Of a DNA stretch of 37,859 nt, positions 8,473-15,835 are shown in pieces (position 1 is the first letter of the stretch; each line of letters starts with the position of its first letter). The notes under the pieces were generated by a model. That model saw only the letters and a list, made by a program, of their open reading frames with translations. It did no database searches and was not told where the DNA came from. Source of the DNA: Deltaproteobacteria bacterium (GTDB lineage: Bacteria > Myxococcota_A > UBA796 > JAFGLY01); contig JAFGLY010000092.1 in the NCBI GenBank assembly GCA_016927815.1, positions 1 through 37,859 on the forward strand, read 5' to 3'. The position numbers and the translations under genes are program-made.

Positions 8473-8917
8473 CGAACTCTCCCGGCTCCAGCCGGCTCCC
8501 GGCTCCCAGACCACCCGCAAGCGGATCGGCCGCGGGCAGGGCTCGGGATGGGGCAAAACCGCGGGCCGCGGACAGAAGGGGCAGCGGTCCCGCAGCAGCG
8601 TCCACATCCGACCCGGATTCGAGGGAGGGCAGATGCCCCTCACTCGCAGGCTGCCCAAGCGCGGGTTCACCAACGTCTTCGCGAAGGACTTCACGATCAT
8701 CAACGTCGGCGATCTCGAGGGTCGGTTCGAGGCGGGCGCCGAGGTGGACATGTTCGCCCTCAAGCGGGCCGGCGTGATCTCCCGCATCGGGCGTGACGGA
8801 GTCAAGGTGCTCGGCCGTGGCGAGCTGACCATCGCGCTCACGGTGAAGGCCGCACGCTTCAGTGCCGCCGCGAAGGCGCGCATCGAGGCGGCCGGCGGCA
8901 AGGCCGAGGCGGTGTAG
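8465..8917 (+). CDS. rplO: 50S ribosomal protein L15
   Basis: This 150-residue protein has L15 features: [20 protein letters not shown] followed by [32 protein letters not shown], and a C-terminal domain with [18 protein letters not shown]15 is a late assembly protein bridging several 23S domains. Its ATG at 8465 lies within the end of rpmD, preceded by GGAG. secY follows after 4 nt. Confidence 0.97.
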   Translation: MADELSRLQPAPGSQTTRKRIGRGQGSGWGKTAGRGQKGQRSRSSVHIRPGFEGGQMPLTRRLPKRGFTNVFAKDFTIINVGDLEGRFEAGAEVDMFALKRAGVISRIGRDGVKVLGRGELTIALTVKAARFSAAAKARIEAAGGKAEAV

Positions 8918-8921
8918 CTTC

Positions 8922-10271
8922 GTGGCGAACGTTTTCACCAGCATCGCGAGGACCCCGGATCTCCGGAACCGGATCCTCTTCACGCTGGGATTGTTGGGCG
9001 TGTACCGCCTGGGCGTGTTCGTCCCGTGCCCCGGCGTGGACCGCGAGGCGCTCGGAGACTTCTTCGCCAACAACGAGGGCACGCTGTTCGGCCTCTACGA
9101 CATGTTCTCCGGGGGTGCGCTCGAACAGTTCAGCGTCTTCATGCTCGGCATCATGCCGTACATCTCCGCCAGCATCCTCATGCAGATGATGGTGGTGGTG
9201 GTCCCGCAGCTGGAGCGCATCAACAAGGAGGGGCAGACCGGGCGCAACAAGGTCATCCAGTACACCCGGTACATGGCCATCGCGATCTCCATCGTCCAAG
9301 CCCTCGCGAGCGCCTTCACGTTCGAGCGGATGAAGACCTCGGCGGGCGCGGACATCGTCATCCACGCGGGACTGGCATTCCGCCTCATGACCGTGCTCAC
9401 CATGACCGCGGGCGCCTGCTTCGTGATGTGGCTGGGGGAGCAGATCTCCGATCGCGGCATCGGCAACGGATCCTCCATCCTGATCACGGCCAACATCATC
9501 GCCCGCCTGCCCTCGGCCGTCATGAACACCTTCCAGAAGGTCAAGATCGGGGACATGAACCTCCTGGGCCTGGTCCTCCTCCTGGCTGGCATGGCCCTGG
9601 TGGTGGCCTTCATCGTGTTCGTGGAGCGGGCCCAGAGGCGTGTGCCGATACAGTATGCGAAACGGGTCGTAGGCCGCCGGATCTACGGCGGACAGGCGAC
9701 TCACCTTCCGCTGAAGATCAACACCTCGGGCGTCATCCCGCCCATCTTCGCCTCCTCGGTGATGATGTTCCCCGGGACCATCGCGTCCTTCTACAATCAC
9801 CCCGCGCTCGTGTCCGTGGCCTCGGCCTTCACTCCCGGACGGTGGCTCTACTTCGTCACCTTCCTCGTCCTCATCGTCTTCTTCGCCTACTTCTACACCG
9901 CCATCACCTTCAACCCGGTGGACGTGGCGGACAACCTGAGGCGGCAGGGAGGCTACGTCCCCGGCATCCGACCCGGGCGGCAGACCGCAGACTTCATCGA
10001 CTACCTGCTCACGCGGCTCACCGCCGTCGGCGCGGTCTACCTCTCGGCGGTCTGCATCCTCCCCACGCTCCTCATCCAGAGGTACGGCGTACCGTTCTAC
10101 TTCGGCGGAACCAGTCTCATCATCGTGGTGGGCGTGACGCTCGACACGGTCGGACAGATCGAGGCCCACCTCCTGACCCGGCACTACGACGGCGTCACCC
10201 AGAGCGGGGGTTCGCTCCTGGGCCGCGTCCGCCAACGTCGCCGCATGTTGACCGCACCCGAGGAGAAGTGA
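8922..10271 (+). CDS. secY: Protein translocase subunit SecY
   Basis: This is a 449-residue, ten-helix membrane channel. It has the plug-region pattern CPGVDREALGDFF after helix 1, then ALEQFSVFMLGIMPYISASI in helix 2, and the cytoplasmic loops with VFVERAQRRVPIQYAKR and NPVDVADNLRRQGGYVPGIRPG that contact the ribosome and SecA. SecY forms the Sec pore with SecE and SecG. The GTG at 8922 was chosen because VFTSIARTPDLRNRI aligns with the normal SecY N-terminus; an upstream extension would overlap rplO. The ribosome binding site is weak, so coupling to rplO is likely. Confidence 0.97.
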   Translation: MANVFTSIARTPDLRNRILFTLGLLGVYRLGVFVPCPGVDREALGDFFANNEGTLFGLYDMFSGGALEQFSVFMLGIMPYISASILMQMMVVVVPQLERINKEGQTGRNKVIQYTRYMAIAISIVQALASAFTFERMKTSAGADIVIHAGLAFRLMTVLTMTAGACFVMWLGEQISDRGIGNGSSILITANIIARLPSAVMNTFQKVKIGDMNLLGLVLLLAGMALVVAFIVFVERAQRRVPIQYAKRVVGRRIYGGQATHLPLKINTSGVIPPIFASSVMMFPGTIASFYNHPALVSVASAFTPGRWLYFVTFLVLIVFFAYFYTAITFNPVDVADNLRRQGGYVPGIRPGRQTADFIDYLLTRLTAVGAVYLSAVCILPTLLIQRYGVPFYFGGTSLIIVVGVTLDTVGQIEAHLLTRHYDGVTQSGGSLLGRVRQRRRMLTAPEEK

Positions 10272-10306
10272 AGGCCGCGGACCGCGGGGCCATCCTTGGA
10301 GGCACC

Positions 10307-10960
10307 ATGTTCATCGTGATTCTCGGCCCTCCCGGGGCAGGCAAGGGCACTCAGGCCGCTCGCATCGCCCGAAGCCTGCGTATCCCACAGGTCGCCACGG
10401 GGGACATGTTCCGCAAGCACCTCGGCGAGGGGACGGAGCTCGGCTGGCTGGCTCGGTCCTTCATGGACGCCGGCGCCCTCGTTCCGGACGAAGTGGTCTG
10501 CGAGATGGTCCAGGATCGGCTCCAGGAACCCGACTGCGCCGAGGGCGCGCTGCTGGACGGGTTCCCTCGATCCCTGGCCCAGAGCGAGTTCTTGGACCGC
10601 ATGCTCGCCGAGCGGGGCCAGCGCGTGGACCGGGTCGTCTCGCTCGTGGTCCCGGACGAAGAGGTCGTGTCCCGCATGGGCGGCCGGCGGACCTGCCTGT
10701 CCTGCGGGGCCACCTACCACGTGCGCTTCAGCCCTCCGAAGGTCGAAGGGGTCTGCGACCGCTGCGGGCAGCCTTTGGTCCAGCGGCCAGACGACCGAGA
10801 GGACACGGTTCGGGCCCGCCTCGCGACCTACCACCGTCAGACCTCCCCGATCGTGGAGCACTACCGCCAGGGGGGCGTGGTGCTCGATGTGGACGGCGTT
10901 GGCTCCATCGATGCCATCTCCGAGGCGATCGCGCGAGGGATCGAGGCCGTGCGCCGATGA
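10307..10960 (+). CDS. adk: Adenylate kinase with zinc-binding lid
   Basis: This 217-residue enzyme catalyses ATP + AMP = 2 ADP. The P-loop GPPGAGKGT is at residues 7-15, the AMP-binding TGDMFR at 31-36, and the DGFPRS motif at 84-89. The lid has four cysteines (C130, C133, C150, C153) in a CxxC...CxxC pattern typical of zinc-binding, long-form adenylate kinases. TTGGAGG precedes the ATG. Its TGA overlaps the ATG of map (ATGA). Confidence 0.97.
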   Translation: MFIVILGPPGAGKGTQAARIARSLRIPQVATGDMFRKHLGEGTELGWLARSFMDAGALVPDEVVCEMVQDRLQEPDCAEGALLDGFPRSLAQSEFLDRMLAERGQRVDRVVSLVVPDEEVVSRMGGRRTCLSCGATYHVRFSPPKVEGVCDRCGQPLVQRPDDREDTVRARLATYHRQTSPIVEHYRQGGVVLDVDGVGSIDAISEAIARGIEAVRR

Positions 10961-11718
10961 TTCGACTCAAGGCACCCTGGGAGATCGCCATGATGCAGGC
11001 CAGCGGCGGGCGGCTGGCCGAGGTCGTGGCGATCCTGGAGCACGCCATCCGGCCGGGATTGACCGGCCTGGAGCTCGACGCCCTGGCCGAGGAGGAGATC
11101 CACCGCCGCAACGGGGTCCCGTCCTTCAAGGGCTACCGGGCCGGCGGGAATCGCGCCTTTCCAGCGACGCTCTGCATCAGCCGGAACGAAGAGGTGGTGC
11201 ACGGCATCCCCGATGACAAGCCGTTCCGCCCCGGAGAGGTCGTCTCCATCGACGTCGGTTTGCAGTACGGGGGCTACCATGCCGACACCGCCTTTACGGT
11301 GGCCGTCGGCGAGATCCCCGCCCGGGTGCAGGAGCTGCTTGACGCTACCCGAGAAAGCCTTTATGAAGGCATCGCCCGCGCAGTTCCGGGGAACCGCACA
11401 GGGGACATCGGCCATGCCGTAGAGTCCCACGTGGCCCCCAGGGGATTCAGCGTGATCCGGGACTACGTAGGGCACGGCGTCGGGCGGGACCTCCACGAGG
11501 AGCCCACCGTGCCGAACTTTGGACAGCCCCACACCGGCGTCCTGTTGAAGCCCGGTCTCTGCATCGCCATCGAGCCCATGGTGTCCATGGGCAGCCACCT
11601 GACGCAGGTGGCGCGTAACGGCTGGACCGTCACGACTCGGGACGGGAGCATCACCGCACACTTCGAGCACAGCATCGCCATCACCGAATCGGGTCCGCTC
11701 ATCCTCACCACCCTCTGA
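10957..11718 (+). CDS. map: Methionine aminopeptidase, type I
   Basis: This 253-residue enzyme removes the initiator methionine. The five metal ligands are visible: D99 in SIDVG, D110 in YHADTA, H173 in [13 protein letters not shown]206 in AIEPM, and E237 in FEHSIAIT. H82 in VVHGIPDD is the conserved substrate histidine. There is no N-terminal extension. It overlaps adk by 4 nt. In many genomes infA follows; here rpmJ comes directly after 47 nt. Confidence 0.97.
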   Translation: MIRLKAPWEIAMMQASGGRLAEVVAILEHAIRPGLTGLELDALAEEEIHRRNGVPSFKGYRAGGNRAFPATLCISRNEEVVHGIPDDKPFRPGEVVSIDVGLQYGGYHADTAFTVAVGEIPARVQELLDATRESLYEGIARAVPGNRTGDIGHAVESHVAPRGFSVIRDYVGHGVGRDLHEEPTVPNFGQPHTGVLLKPGLCIAIEPMVSMGSHLTQVARNGWTVTTRDGSITAHFEHSIAITESGPLILTTL

Positions 11719-11765
11719 GCGCCCGCCATCCGTCGAACCGGCCCGAACGCCGGCGAGGAGACAGC

Positions 11766-11879
11766 ATGAAAGTCAAGGCATCCGTCAAGCGGATCTGCGA
11801 GAAGTGCCGCATCATCAAGCGGCAGGGAGTGGTCCGCGTGATCTGCTCCAACCCCAAGCACAAGCAGCGGCAGAAGTAG
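11766..11879 (+). CDS. rpmJ: 50S ribosomal protein L36, zinc type
   Basis: This 37-residue protein starts [15 protein letters not shown] and carries the zinc ligands C11, C14, C27 and H32 of the C+ form. It is the usual small protein between secY/map and rpsM, binding near 23S helices 42-44 and 97. The CGAGGAGACAGC sequence before the ATG supplies a ribosome binding site. The stop is 10 nt before rpsM. Confidence 0.97.
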   Translation: MKVKASVKRICEKCRIIKRQGVVRVICSNPKHKQRQK

Positions 11880-11889
11880 GAGCGTCGCG

Positions 11890-12255
11890 ATGGCACGCAT
11901 CGAAGGCATCGACCTTCCCCGCAACAAGCGCGTCGAGATCGCACTCACCTACATCTTCGGCATCGGGCGCACCACGGCCCGGAAGATCCTGGACGAGGCC
12001 CAGGTGGCCTACGGCATCAAGGCCGGGGATCTCTCCGAACTCGAGGTCGCACGAATCCGAGAGGTCATCCAGAGGAGCCACAAGGTGGAGGGCGAGCTCC
12101 GGAAGGAGGTCGCCATGAACGTCAAGCGACTCATCGACATCAACTGCTACCGCGGCATCCGGCACAAGAAGGGCCTTCCCGTGCGGGGTCAGCGGACCCA
12201 CACCAACGCCCGGACCCGTAAGGGCCCGCGCCGCATCGTCTCGAAGAAGCGGTAG
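11890..12255 (+). CDS. rpsM: 30S ribosomal protein S13
   Basis: This 121-residue protein starts [20 protein letters not shown]. It has the helix-hairpin-helix region [14 protein letters not shown] and the C-terminal [20 protein letters not shown] block that reaches toward tRNA in the P-site. S13 forms inter-subunit bridges B1a/B1b. The start is preceded by AGGAGCG. Normal in length and order. Confidence 0.98.
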   Translation: MARIEGIDLPRNKRVEIALTYIFGIGRTTARKILDEAQVAYGIKAGDLSELEVARIREVIQRSHKVEGELRKEVAMNVKRLIDINCYRGIRHKKGLPVRGQRTHTNARTRKGPRRIVSKKR

Positions 12256-12265
12256 GAGGTTCGGA

Positions 12266-12655
12266 ATGGCCGCCCCCCGGAAGAAGGTCGTTCGTCGGGT
12301 CAAGAAGAACGTGCCCAGTGGCGTGGTCCACATCCAGGCCACCTTCAACAACACCATCGTCACGATCACGGATGTCCAGGGCAACACCGTGGCCTGGTCC
12401 TCGGCTGGCGTGAAGGGGTTCAAGGGCTCCCGCAAGTCCACTCCCTTCGCAGCCCAGCTCGTGGCGGAGGACGCCGTCCGCAAGGCCATGGATCACGGCA
12501 TGAAGGCCGCAGCGGTCTTCGTGAAGGGTCCGGGCGCGGGCCGCGAGTCCGCCCTGAGAGCCGTGTCCGCCGCGGGCCTCAAGGTCACCCAGATCCGCGA
12601 CGTCACCCCCATTCCCCACAACGGTTGCCGCGCTCCCAAGCGGCGCCGCGTCTGA
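12266..12655 (+). CDS. rpsK: 30S ribosomal protein S11
   Basis: This 129-residue protein has the S11 signature [19 protein letters not shown], the [19 protein letters not shown] helix region, and the C-terminal [20 protein letters not shown], where the asparagine-glycine pair is the site of the known isoaspartate modification. S11 sits on the platform near the E-site. rpsD normally follows; here a 120-nt gap leads straight to rpoA. Confidence 0.98.
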   Translation: MAAPRKKVVRRVKKNVPSGVVHIQATFNNTIVTITDVQGNTVAWSSAGVKGFKGSRKSTPFAAQLVAEDAVRKAMDHGMKAAAVFVKGPGAGRESALRAVSAAGLKVTQIRDVTPIPHNGCRAPKRRRV

Positions 12656-12775
12656 CCGGACCCCTCAGGGGACCCGGACCTGGCCCGTCCGGGCGTACCC
12701 ACGCCGGTCATCCTCCCTCTTCGGGTGTGGAGCCCACGCCAGGCCACGTGGGCGGAAACCCGGTGGAGACCCCCC
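12656..12775 (+). promoter_or_regulatory. Gap between rpsK and rpoA with overlapping hairpins
   Basis: This 120-nt gap occupies the place where rpsD usually lies. Visible stems are: a GGGG/CCCC hairpin with flanking pairs over 12656-12677 directly after the rpsK stop; a perfect 7-bp stem 12673-12679/12687-12693; and a perfect 5-bp stem 12692-12696/12701-12705. The first two overlap each other, as do the last two, so they cannot all form at once. No U-rich tract follows, so a classic terminator is not supported. A leader for rpoA or an attenuator is inference; it could simply be GC-rich spacer. Confidence 0.35.
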
Positions 12776-13780
12776 ATGCAGGACGTCATCTACGCCAACT
12801 GGCGCAACCTCATCCGCCCCAAGGGCATCGAGCGGGACATCCGCTCGAACGAACGCTACGGGAAGTTCGTGGCCCGGCCGCTCGAGCGGGGCTTCGGCAT
12901 CACGATCGGCAACAGCCTGCGCCGGGTGCTCCTTTCGAGCCTCCAGGGCGCTGCCATCACCAGGGCCCGCATCGAGGGCGTCCTGCACGAGTTCTCCTCC
13001 ATTCCGGGCGTCATCGAGGACGTCACGGACATCGTGCTCAACCTGAAGGGCGTCCTGTTCCGCATGAACGCCACCGAGGACATCCTCGGGCACGTGGACG
13101 TCACGGGACGTCCCGGCCAGACGGTGGTCGTGCGGGCGGGCGACATCCGGTTCGACGGCCCCGTGGAGGTCTTGAACCCGGAGCACGCCATCGCAACCCT
13201 CACCGAGGGAGGCCGGTTCGTCGCCGAGGTCAACGTGACCATGGGACACGGGTACGTGCCGGCCGAGGCGAACAAGACGGAGGACATGGAGATCGGCATC
13301 ATCCCCATCGATGCCATCCACTCCCCGATCCTCCGGGTGAAGTACAACGTCACCCAGGCGCGGGTCGGGCAGCGGACCGACTACGACAAGCTCACGCTCG
13401 AGATCTGGACCGACGGCTCGGTCCGACCCGAGGACGCCCTCGCGTTCGCCGCCAAGATCCTCAAGGAGCAACTGCAGGTCTTCATCCGCTTCGCCGAGGA
13501 GGACGAGCCCTCCGACGAGGCTCGCCTCGAGGACAGCGAGCAGATGAGCGACAACCTCTTCAAGCGGGTGGACGAGCTCGAGCTGTCGGTCCGGGCGGCG
13601 AACTGCCTCCAGAACGCGGGCATCGAGTACATCTACCAGCTCGTCGAGCGGACCGAGACCGAGATGCTCAAGACCAAGAACTTCGGACGCAAGTCGTTGA
13701 ACGAGATCAAGGAGATCCTCGCCGAGCTCGGCCTCTCGCTGGGCATGAAGCTCCCGAAGATCCCCGGCCGGAACGTCTGA
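12776..13780 (+). CDS. rpoA: DNA-directed RNA polymerase subunit alpha
   Basis: This is a 334-residue alpha subunit. The N-terminal domain (about 1-235) has [20 protein letters not shown] followed by [13 protein letters not shown], used for dimerisation and beta/beta' assembly, and [10 protein letters not shown]. The C-terminal domain (about 262-334) has the helix-hairpin-helix segment [20 protein letters not shown] and [20 protein letters not shown] for UP-element and activator contacts. The ATG at 12776 follows GTGGAG. Length is normal. Confidence 0.98.
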   Translation: MQDVIYANWRNLIRPKGIERDIRSNERYGKFVARPLERGFGITIGNSLRRVLLSSLQGAAITRARIEGVLHEFSSIPGVIEDVTDIVLNLKGVLFRMNATEDILGHVDVTGRPGQTVVVRAGDIRFDGPVEVLNPEHAIATLTEGGRFVAEVNVTMGHGYVPAEANKTEDMEIGIIPIDAIHSPILRVKYNVTQARVGQRTDYDKLTLEIWTDGSVRPEDALAFAAKILKEQLQVFIRFAEEDEPSDEARLEDSEQMSDNLFKRVDELELSVRAANCLQNAGIEYIYQLVERTETEMLKTKNFGRKSLNEIKEILAELGLSLGMKLPKIPGRNV

Positions 13781-13802
13781 CGGGCGTTTCCAGGAGGTTC
13801 TG

Positions 13803-14276
13803 ATGCGTCACCTGAAAGCGCACCGCAAGCTCGGCATGGACTCGACCGAGCGCATGTCCATGTTCCGGAACATGGTCACGTCGCTGATGATCCACGAGAA
13901 GATCCGCACCACGGAGCCGCGCGCGAAAGAGCTCCGGCGCATCGCCGATCGGCTCATCACGCTGGGCAAGCGGGTACCCCCCAGCACGCTCGTCACCTTG
14001 AGCGGCGACGATCTCGCGGCGGCCAAGGCCCAGCGTGTGCACGCCATCCGGCAGGTCCGTCGATGGGTCCACGACAAGGCGGCCCTCGAGAAGGTCTTCA
14101 ACGAGTACGCCGAGCGGTACAAGGACCGGCCGGGCGGCTACACCCGGCTCTTCAAGATCGGCGTCCGCCCTGGAGACAACGCGCCGATGAGCGTGATCGA
14201 GCTCGTCTCCGAGGATGCCCCCGCCGTCGAGCCCGCCGTCGAGGACGAGACCACGCCCGGAGACAAGGCCGAGTAG
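13803..14276 (+). CDS. rplQ: 50S ribosomal protein L17
   Basis: This is a 157-residue protein whose first about 120 residues are L17: [17 protein letters not shown], then [18 protein letters not shown], and [17 protein letters not shown]. The usual length is 115-130; the remaining part is an acidic tail rich in Asp, Glu, Ala and Pro. L17 sits near the tunnel exit. CAGGAGG precedes the ATG. It is the last gene of the ribosomal cluster, followed by a hairpin at 14320-14343. Confidence 0.97.
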   Translation: MRHLKAHRKLGMDSTERMSMFRNMVTSLMIHEKIRTTEPRAKELRRIADRLITLGKRVPPSTLVTLSGDDLAAAKAQRVHAIRQVRRWVHDKAALEKVFNEYAERYKDRPGGYTRLFKIGVRPGDNAPMSVIELVSEDAPAVEPAVEDETTPGDKAE

Positions 14277-14319
14277 ACGGAGGCTTCGCCCCGGTCGAAC
14301 CCTGGCGCTCCAGATACCA

Positions 14320-14343
14320 CGGCACCCGGGGGGCCGGGTGCCG
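14320..14343. terminator. Strong hairpin between rplQ and tRNA-Leu(GAG)
   Basis: A perfect 10-bp inverted repeat (14320-14329 with 14334-14343, GGGG loop) lies between the end of rplQ and the 3' end of the minus-strand tRNA. Its position between convergent genes suggests a shared terminator. Neither side has a T-run, so intrinsic termination is not certain. Confidence 0.5.
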
Positions 14344-14355
14344 CGGAGAGGAGGG

Positions 14356-14440
14356 TGCGTGGAGGGGGACTCGAACCCCCACAGCCTTGCGGCCACCAGC
14401 CCCTCAAACTGGCGCGTCTACCATGTTCCGCCATCCACGC
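14356..14440 (-). tRNA. tRNA-Leu (anticodon GAG)
   Basis: On the minus strand the 85-nt cloverleaf has a 7-bp acceptor GCGTGGA/TCCACGC, a D-arm with GGTAGA, and anticodon stem CCAGT/GCTGG around loop TTGAGGG. The loop puts GAG at 34-36, reading CUC/CUU. It has a class-II long variable arm and T-arm GGGGG-TTCGAGT-CCCCC. The discriminator is A. The 3' CCA is not encoded; the next bases are CCC. Confidence 0.95.
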
Positions 14441-14567
14441 AGAGGGCCCGGATCGCGGTCTGTTACCGCGAAACCCGTGCGCTGTCAAGAGCGGGGCCGT
14501 TGACGCCAGGGCGGATCCGGCGGTAGGACACCTTCGACCCCAGGCAGGTCTCCGACAGGAGGTCGCG

Positions 14568-15005
14568 ATGCCGAGACGACGGACCGAAGCCCCCGAACGA
14601 CCCGAAGAGGAGGCCCCGCACCCGGAGGGCCCCTTCAACCGATCGACCATCGAGGAGGCGGGGGCCGGGCTCCTGAGGGCCGTGACCGACGCGCTCGGCG
14701 TGGCCGTGGAGCGTGGACGGAGCGAACTGGACCACGCGGCCCGGTACGGCCGCGTCCAGCTCGAGGTGATCCGGCTGCGCCGCGAGCGCGACAACCTCTT
14801 CCTCGCCCTGGGCAAGGAGGTCCTGCCCCTGCTCGAGGACGGAAGGATCCATCACCCCGACCTGTGGGCCACGGCGACCCGCATCCGGGAGGTCAAGGCC
14901 CGCCTCGCCCGGGTGGAGGAGGAGCGGGTGGCCGCGGGTGAGCCCTCGGTGCCCGAGGAGCACGGGGTGGAGGAACCTCCTCCGGAGCAGCAGAAGCGCC
15001 AGTAG
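14568..15005 (+). CDS. Hypothetical coiled-coil protein
   Basis: This 145-residue protein is of a family I do not recognise. Residues 1-25 are disordered and rich in Arg, Glu and Pro. A helical middle follows (about 26-125), with alternating charged heptads such as LEVIRLRRERDNLFLALGKE and TRIREVKARLARVEEERVA. The tail is acidic, proline-rich and glutamine-rich. No signal peptide or membrane segment is seen. The ATG at 14568 follows CAGGAGG by 6 nt, which supports it as a real gene. It stands alone between two tRNA genes. A cytoplasmic helical scaffold is a guess only. Confidence 0.7.
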   Translation: MPRRRTEAPERPEEEAPHPEGPFNRSTIEEAGAGLLRAVTDALGVAVERGRSELDHAARYGRVQLEVIRLRRERDNLFLALGKEVLPLLEDGRIHHPDLWATATRIREVKARLARVEEERVAAGEPSVPEEHGVEEPPPEQQKRQ

Positions 15006-15065
15006 GCGTGCTTGCCGTCGGGAGAGCACCCGGATAGCTGGGCGGGGCCGTCTTTCGGCAGACAA

Positions 15066-15138
15066 GGGGCAGTAGCTCAGTTGGGAGAGCACCAGAATGG
15101 CATTCTGGGGGTCGAGGGTTCGATTCCCTTCTGCTCCA
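15066..15138 (+). tRNA. tRNA-Ala (anticodon GGC)
   Basis: This 73-nt cloverleaf has acceptor GGGGCAG/CTGCTCC with a G3-U70 wobble, the main alanine identity element. The anticodon stem CCAGA/TCTGG holds loop ATGGCAT, giving GGC. The D-loop has AGTTGGGA and the T-arm GAGGG-TTCGATT-CCCTT. The discriminator is A and the 3' CCA is not encoded. A strong terminator begins 10 nt downstream. Confidence 0.96.
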
Positions 15139-15147
15139 CCCTTTCTC

Positions 15148-15190
15148 GAAGCCCCCTCCAGGTTCGGACTTGAAGGGGGCTTCTTGCGTT
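15148..15190 (+). terminator. Intrinsic terminator after tRNA-Ala
   Basis: A perfect 10-bp stem (15148-15157 with 15174-15183), GC-rich in the middle and with a 16-nt loop, is followed by TTGCGTT. It lies 10 nt after the tRNA and is well placed to end its transcript. The T-run is short. Confidence 0.75.
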
Positions 15191-15202
15191 CTGGCAACGT
15201 AG

Positions 15203-15515
15203 AGCCGCCTCACGAGCGCCACGCTGCTCAAGATGCACGTGAAGTCCGGCAATCTCCTCCATCTTCGCCGTGGGCTGTACGCGACGGTGCCTGCCGGCGC
15301 CGACCCCGGGACCTTCCAGCCCGAGCCCTTCCTCGTCGCCGGGAGCCACACCCAGGACGCGGTCGTCTCCTTCCACGCCGCGCTCCAGCTCCGTGGGCGC
15401 GTCTACTCGGCCCTGGAGCCGGTTGCACGTGCCGACGGCGGCGCGGTCCCGCGCATGGGCCTGGCTCGGGACGGACGTGGTCCCGGTCCAGGGCGACGGG
15501 CTCCCGCGAACTCCT
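15203..15515 (+). pseudogene. Remnant of an AbiEi-type transcriptional regulator/antitoxin
   Basis: In frame from 15203 to about 15420 the translation SRLTSATLLKMHVKSGNLLH and then LRRGLYATVP resembles the end of the winged-helix domain of AbiEi-type regulators. It is followed by DAVVSFHAALQLRG, the typical 'sAL.yhG' stretch. The similarity then jumps one frame: from about 15420 to 15515 the third frame gives ARSRAWAWLGTDVVPVQ, as expected next in this family. The N-terminal helices and the C-terminal half are missing, and a stop at 15200 blocks extension upstream. It is therefore truncated at both ends and frameshifted. Family assignment is by pattern only. Confidence 0.55.
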
Positions 15516-15835
15516 GCTACCTCGACTCCCGGCGGGAACCCGGCCACGTCGTGCCGCGTTGGGGCCTCGTCGTTCCTCCGGTCGCTCTCCGGCATCCGGC
15601 CATCGATCACCTCGGGAGCGGTGTCGTTCGGACTCGAGTCGTCGCCCGGGTCAGGGTTCTGGCAGGCCCCGAGCCCCCCGTCCCGCCAGGTCTCCGGCGG
15701 CGTCGCCCAGAACCCCCGCCACGCTTCGACCCAGGCCCCGAGCGGGGTTCTCGGCGCATTCTCGTTACCGGCCAACCCCGAACCTGGACCTCCAGGATCG
15801 GATTCTCGGTTCCGGGGTGCCTGGCGCGCCTTCGT
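15516..15835. other. Intergenic stretch with no recognisable gene
   Basis: About 320 bases lie between the AbiEi remnant and the stop of the potassium-channel gene. All six frames were read; open frames exist, as expected in GC-rich DNA, but none shows a family motif, a credible ribosome binding site or a signal peptide. It may hold further decayed sequence from the same element. Confidence 0.5.

Noticed and set aside
8859-10235. A minus-strand frame of 458 codons opposite secY
   Set aside because: It is a charged, His/Asp-rich shadow of the SecY membrane helices with no homology.
11719-11765. Absence of infA between map and rpmJ
   Set aside because: infA is often placed elsewhere in bacteria, so its absence here is not remarkable by itself.
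15012-15039. A possible promoter for tRNA-Ala (TTGCCG and ATAGCT about 16 bp apart)
   Set aside because: The -10 box is a poor match and such pairs are frequent by chance; not strong enough to annotate.
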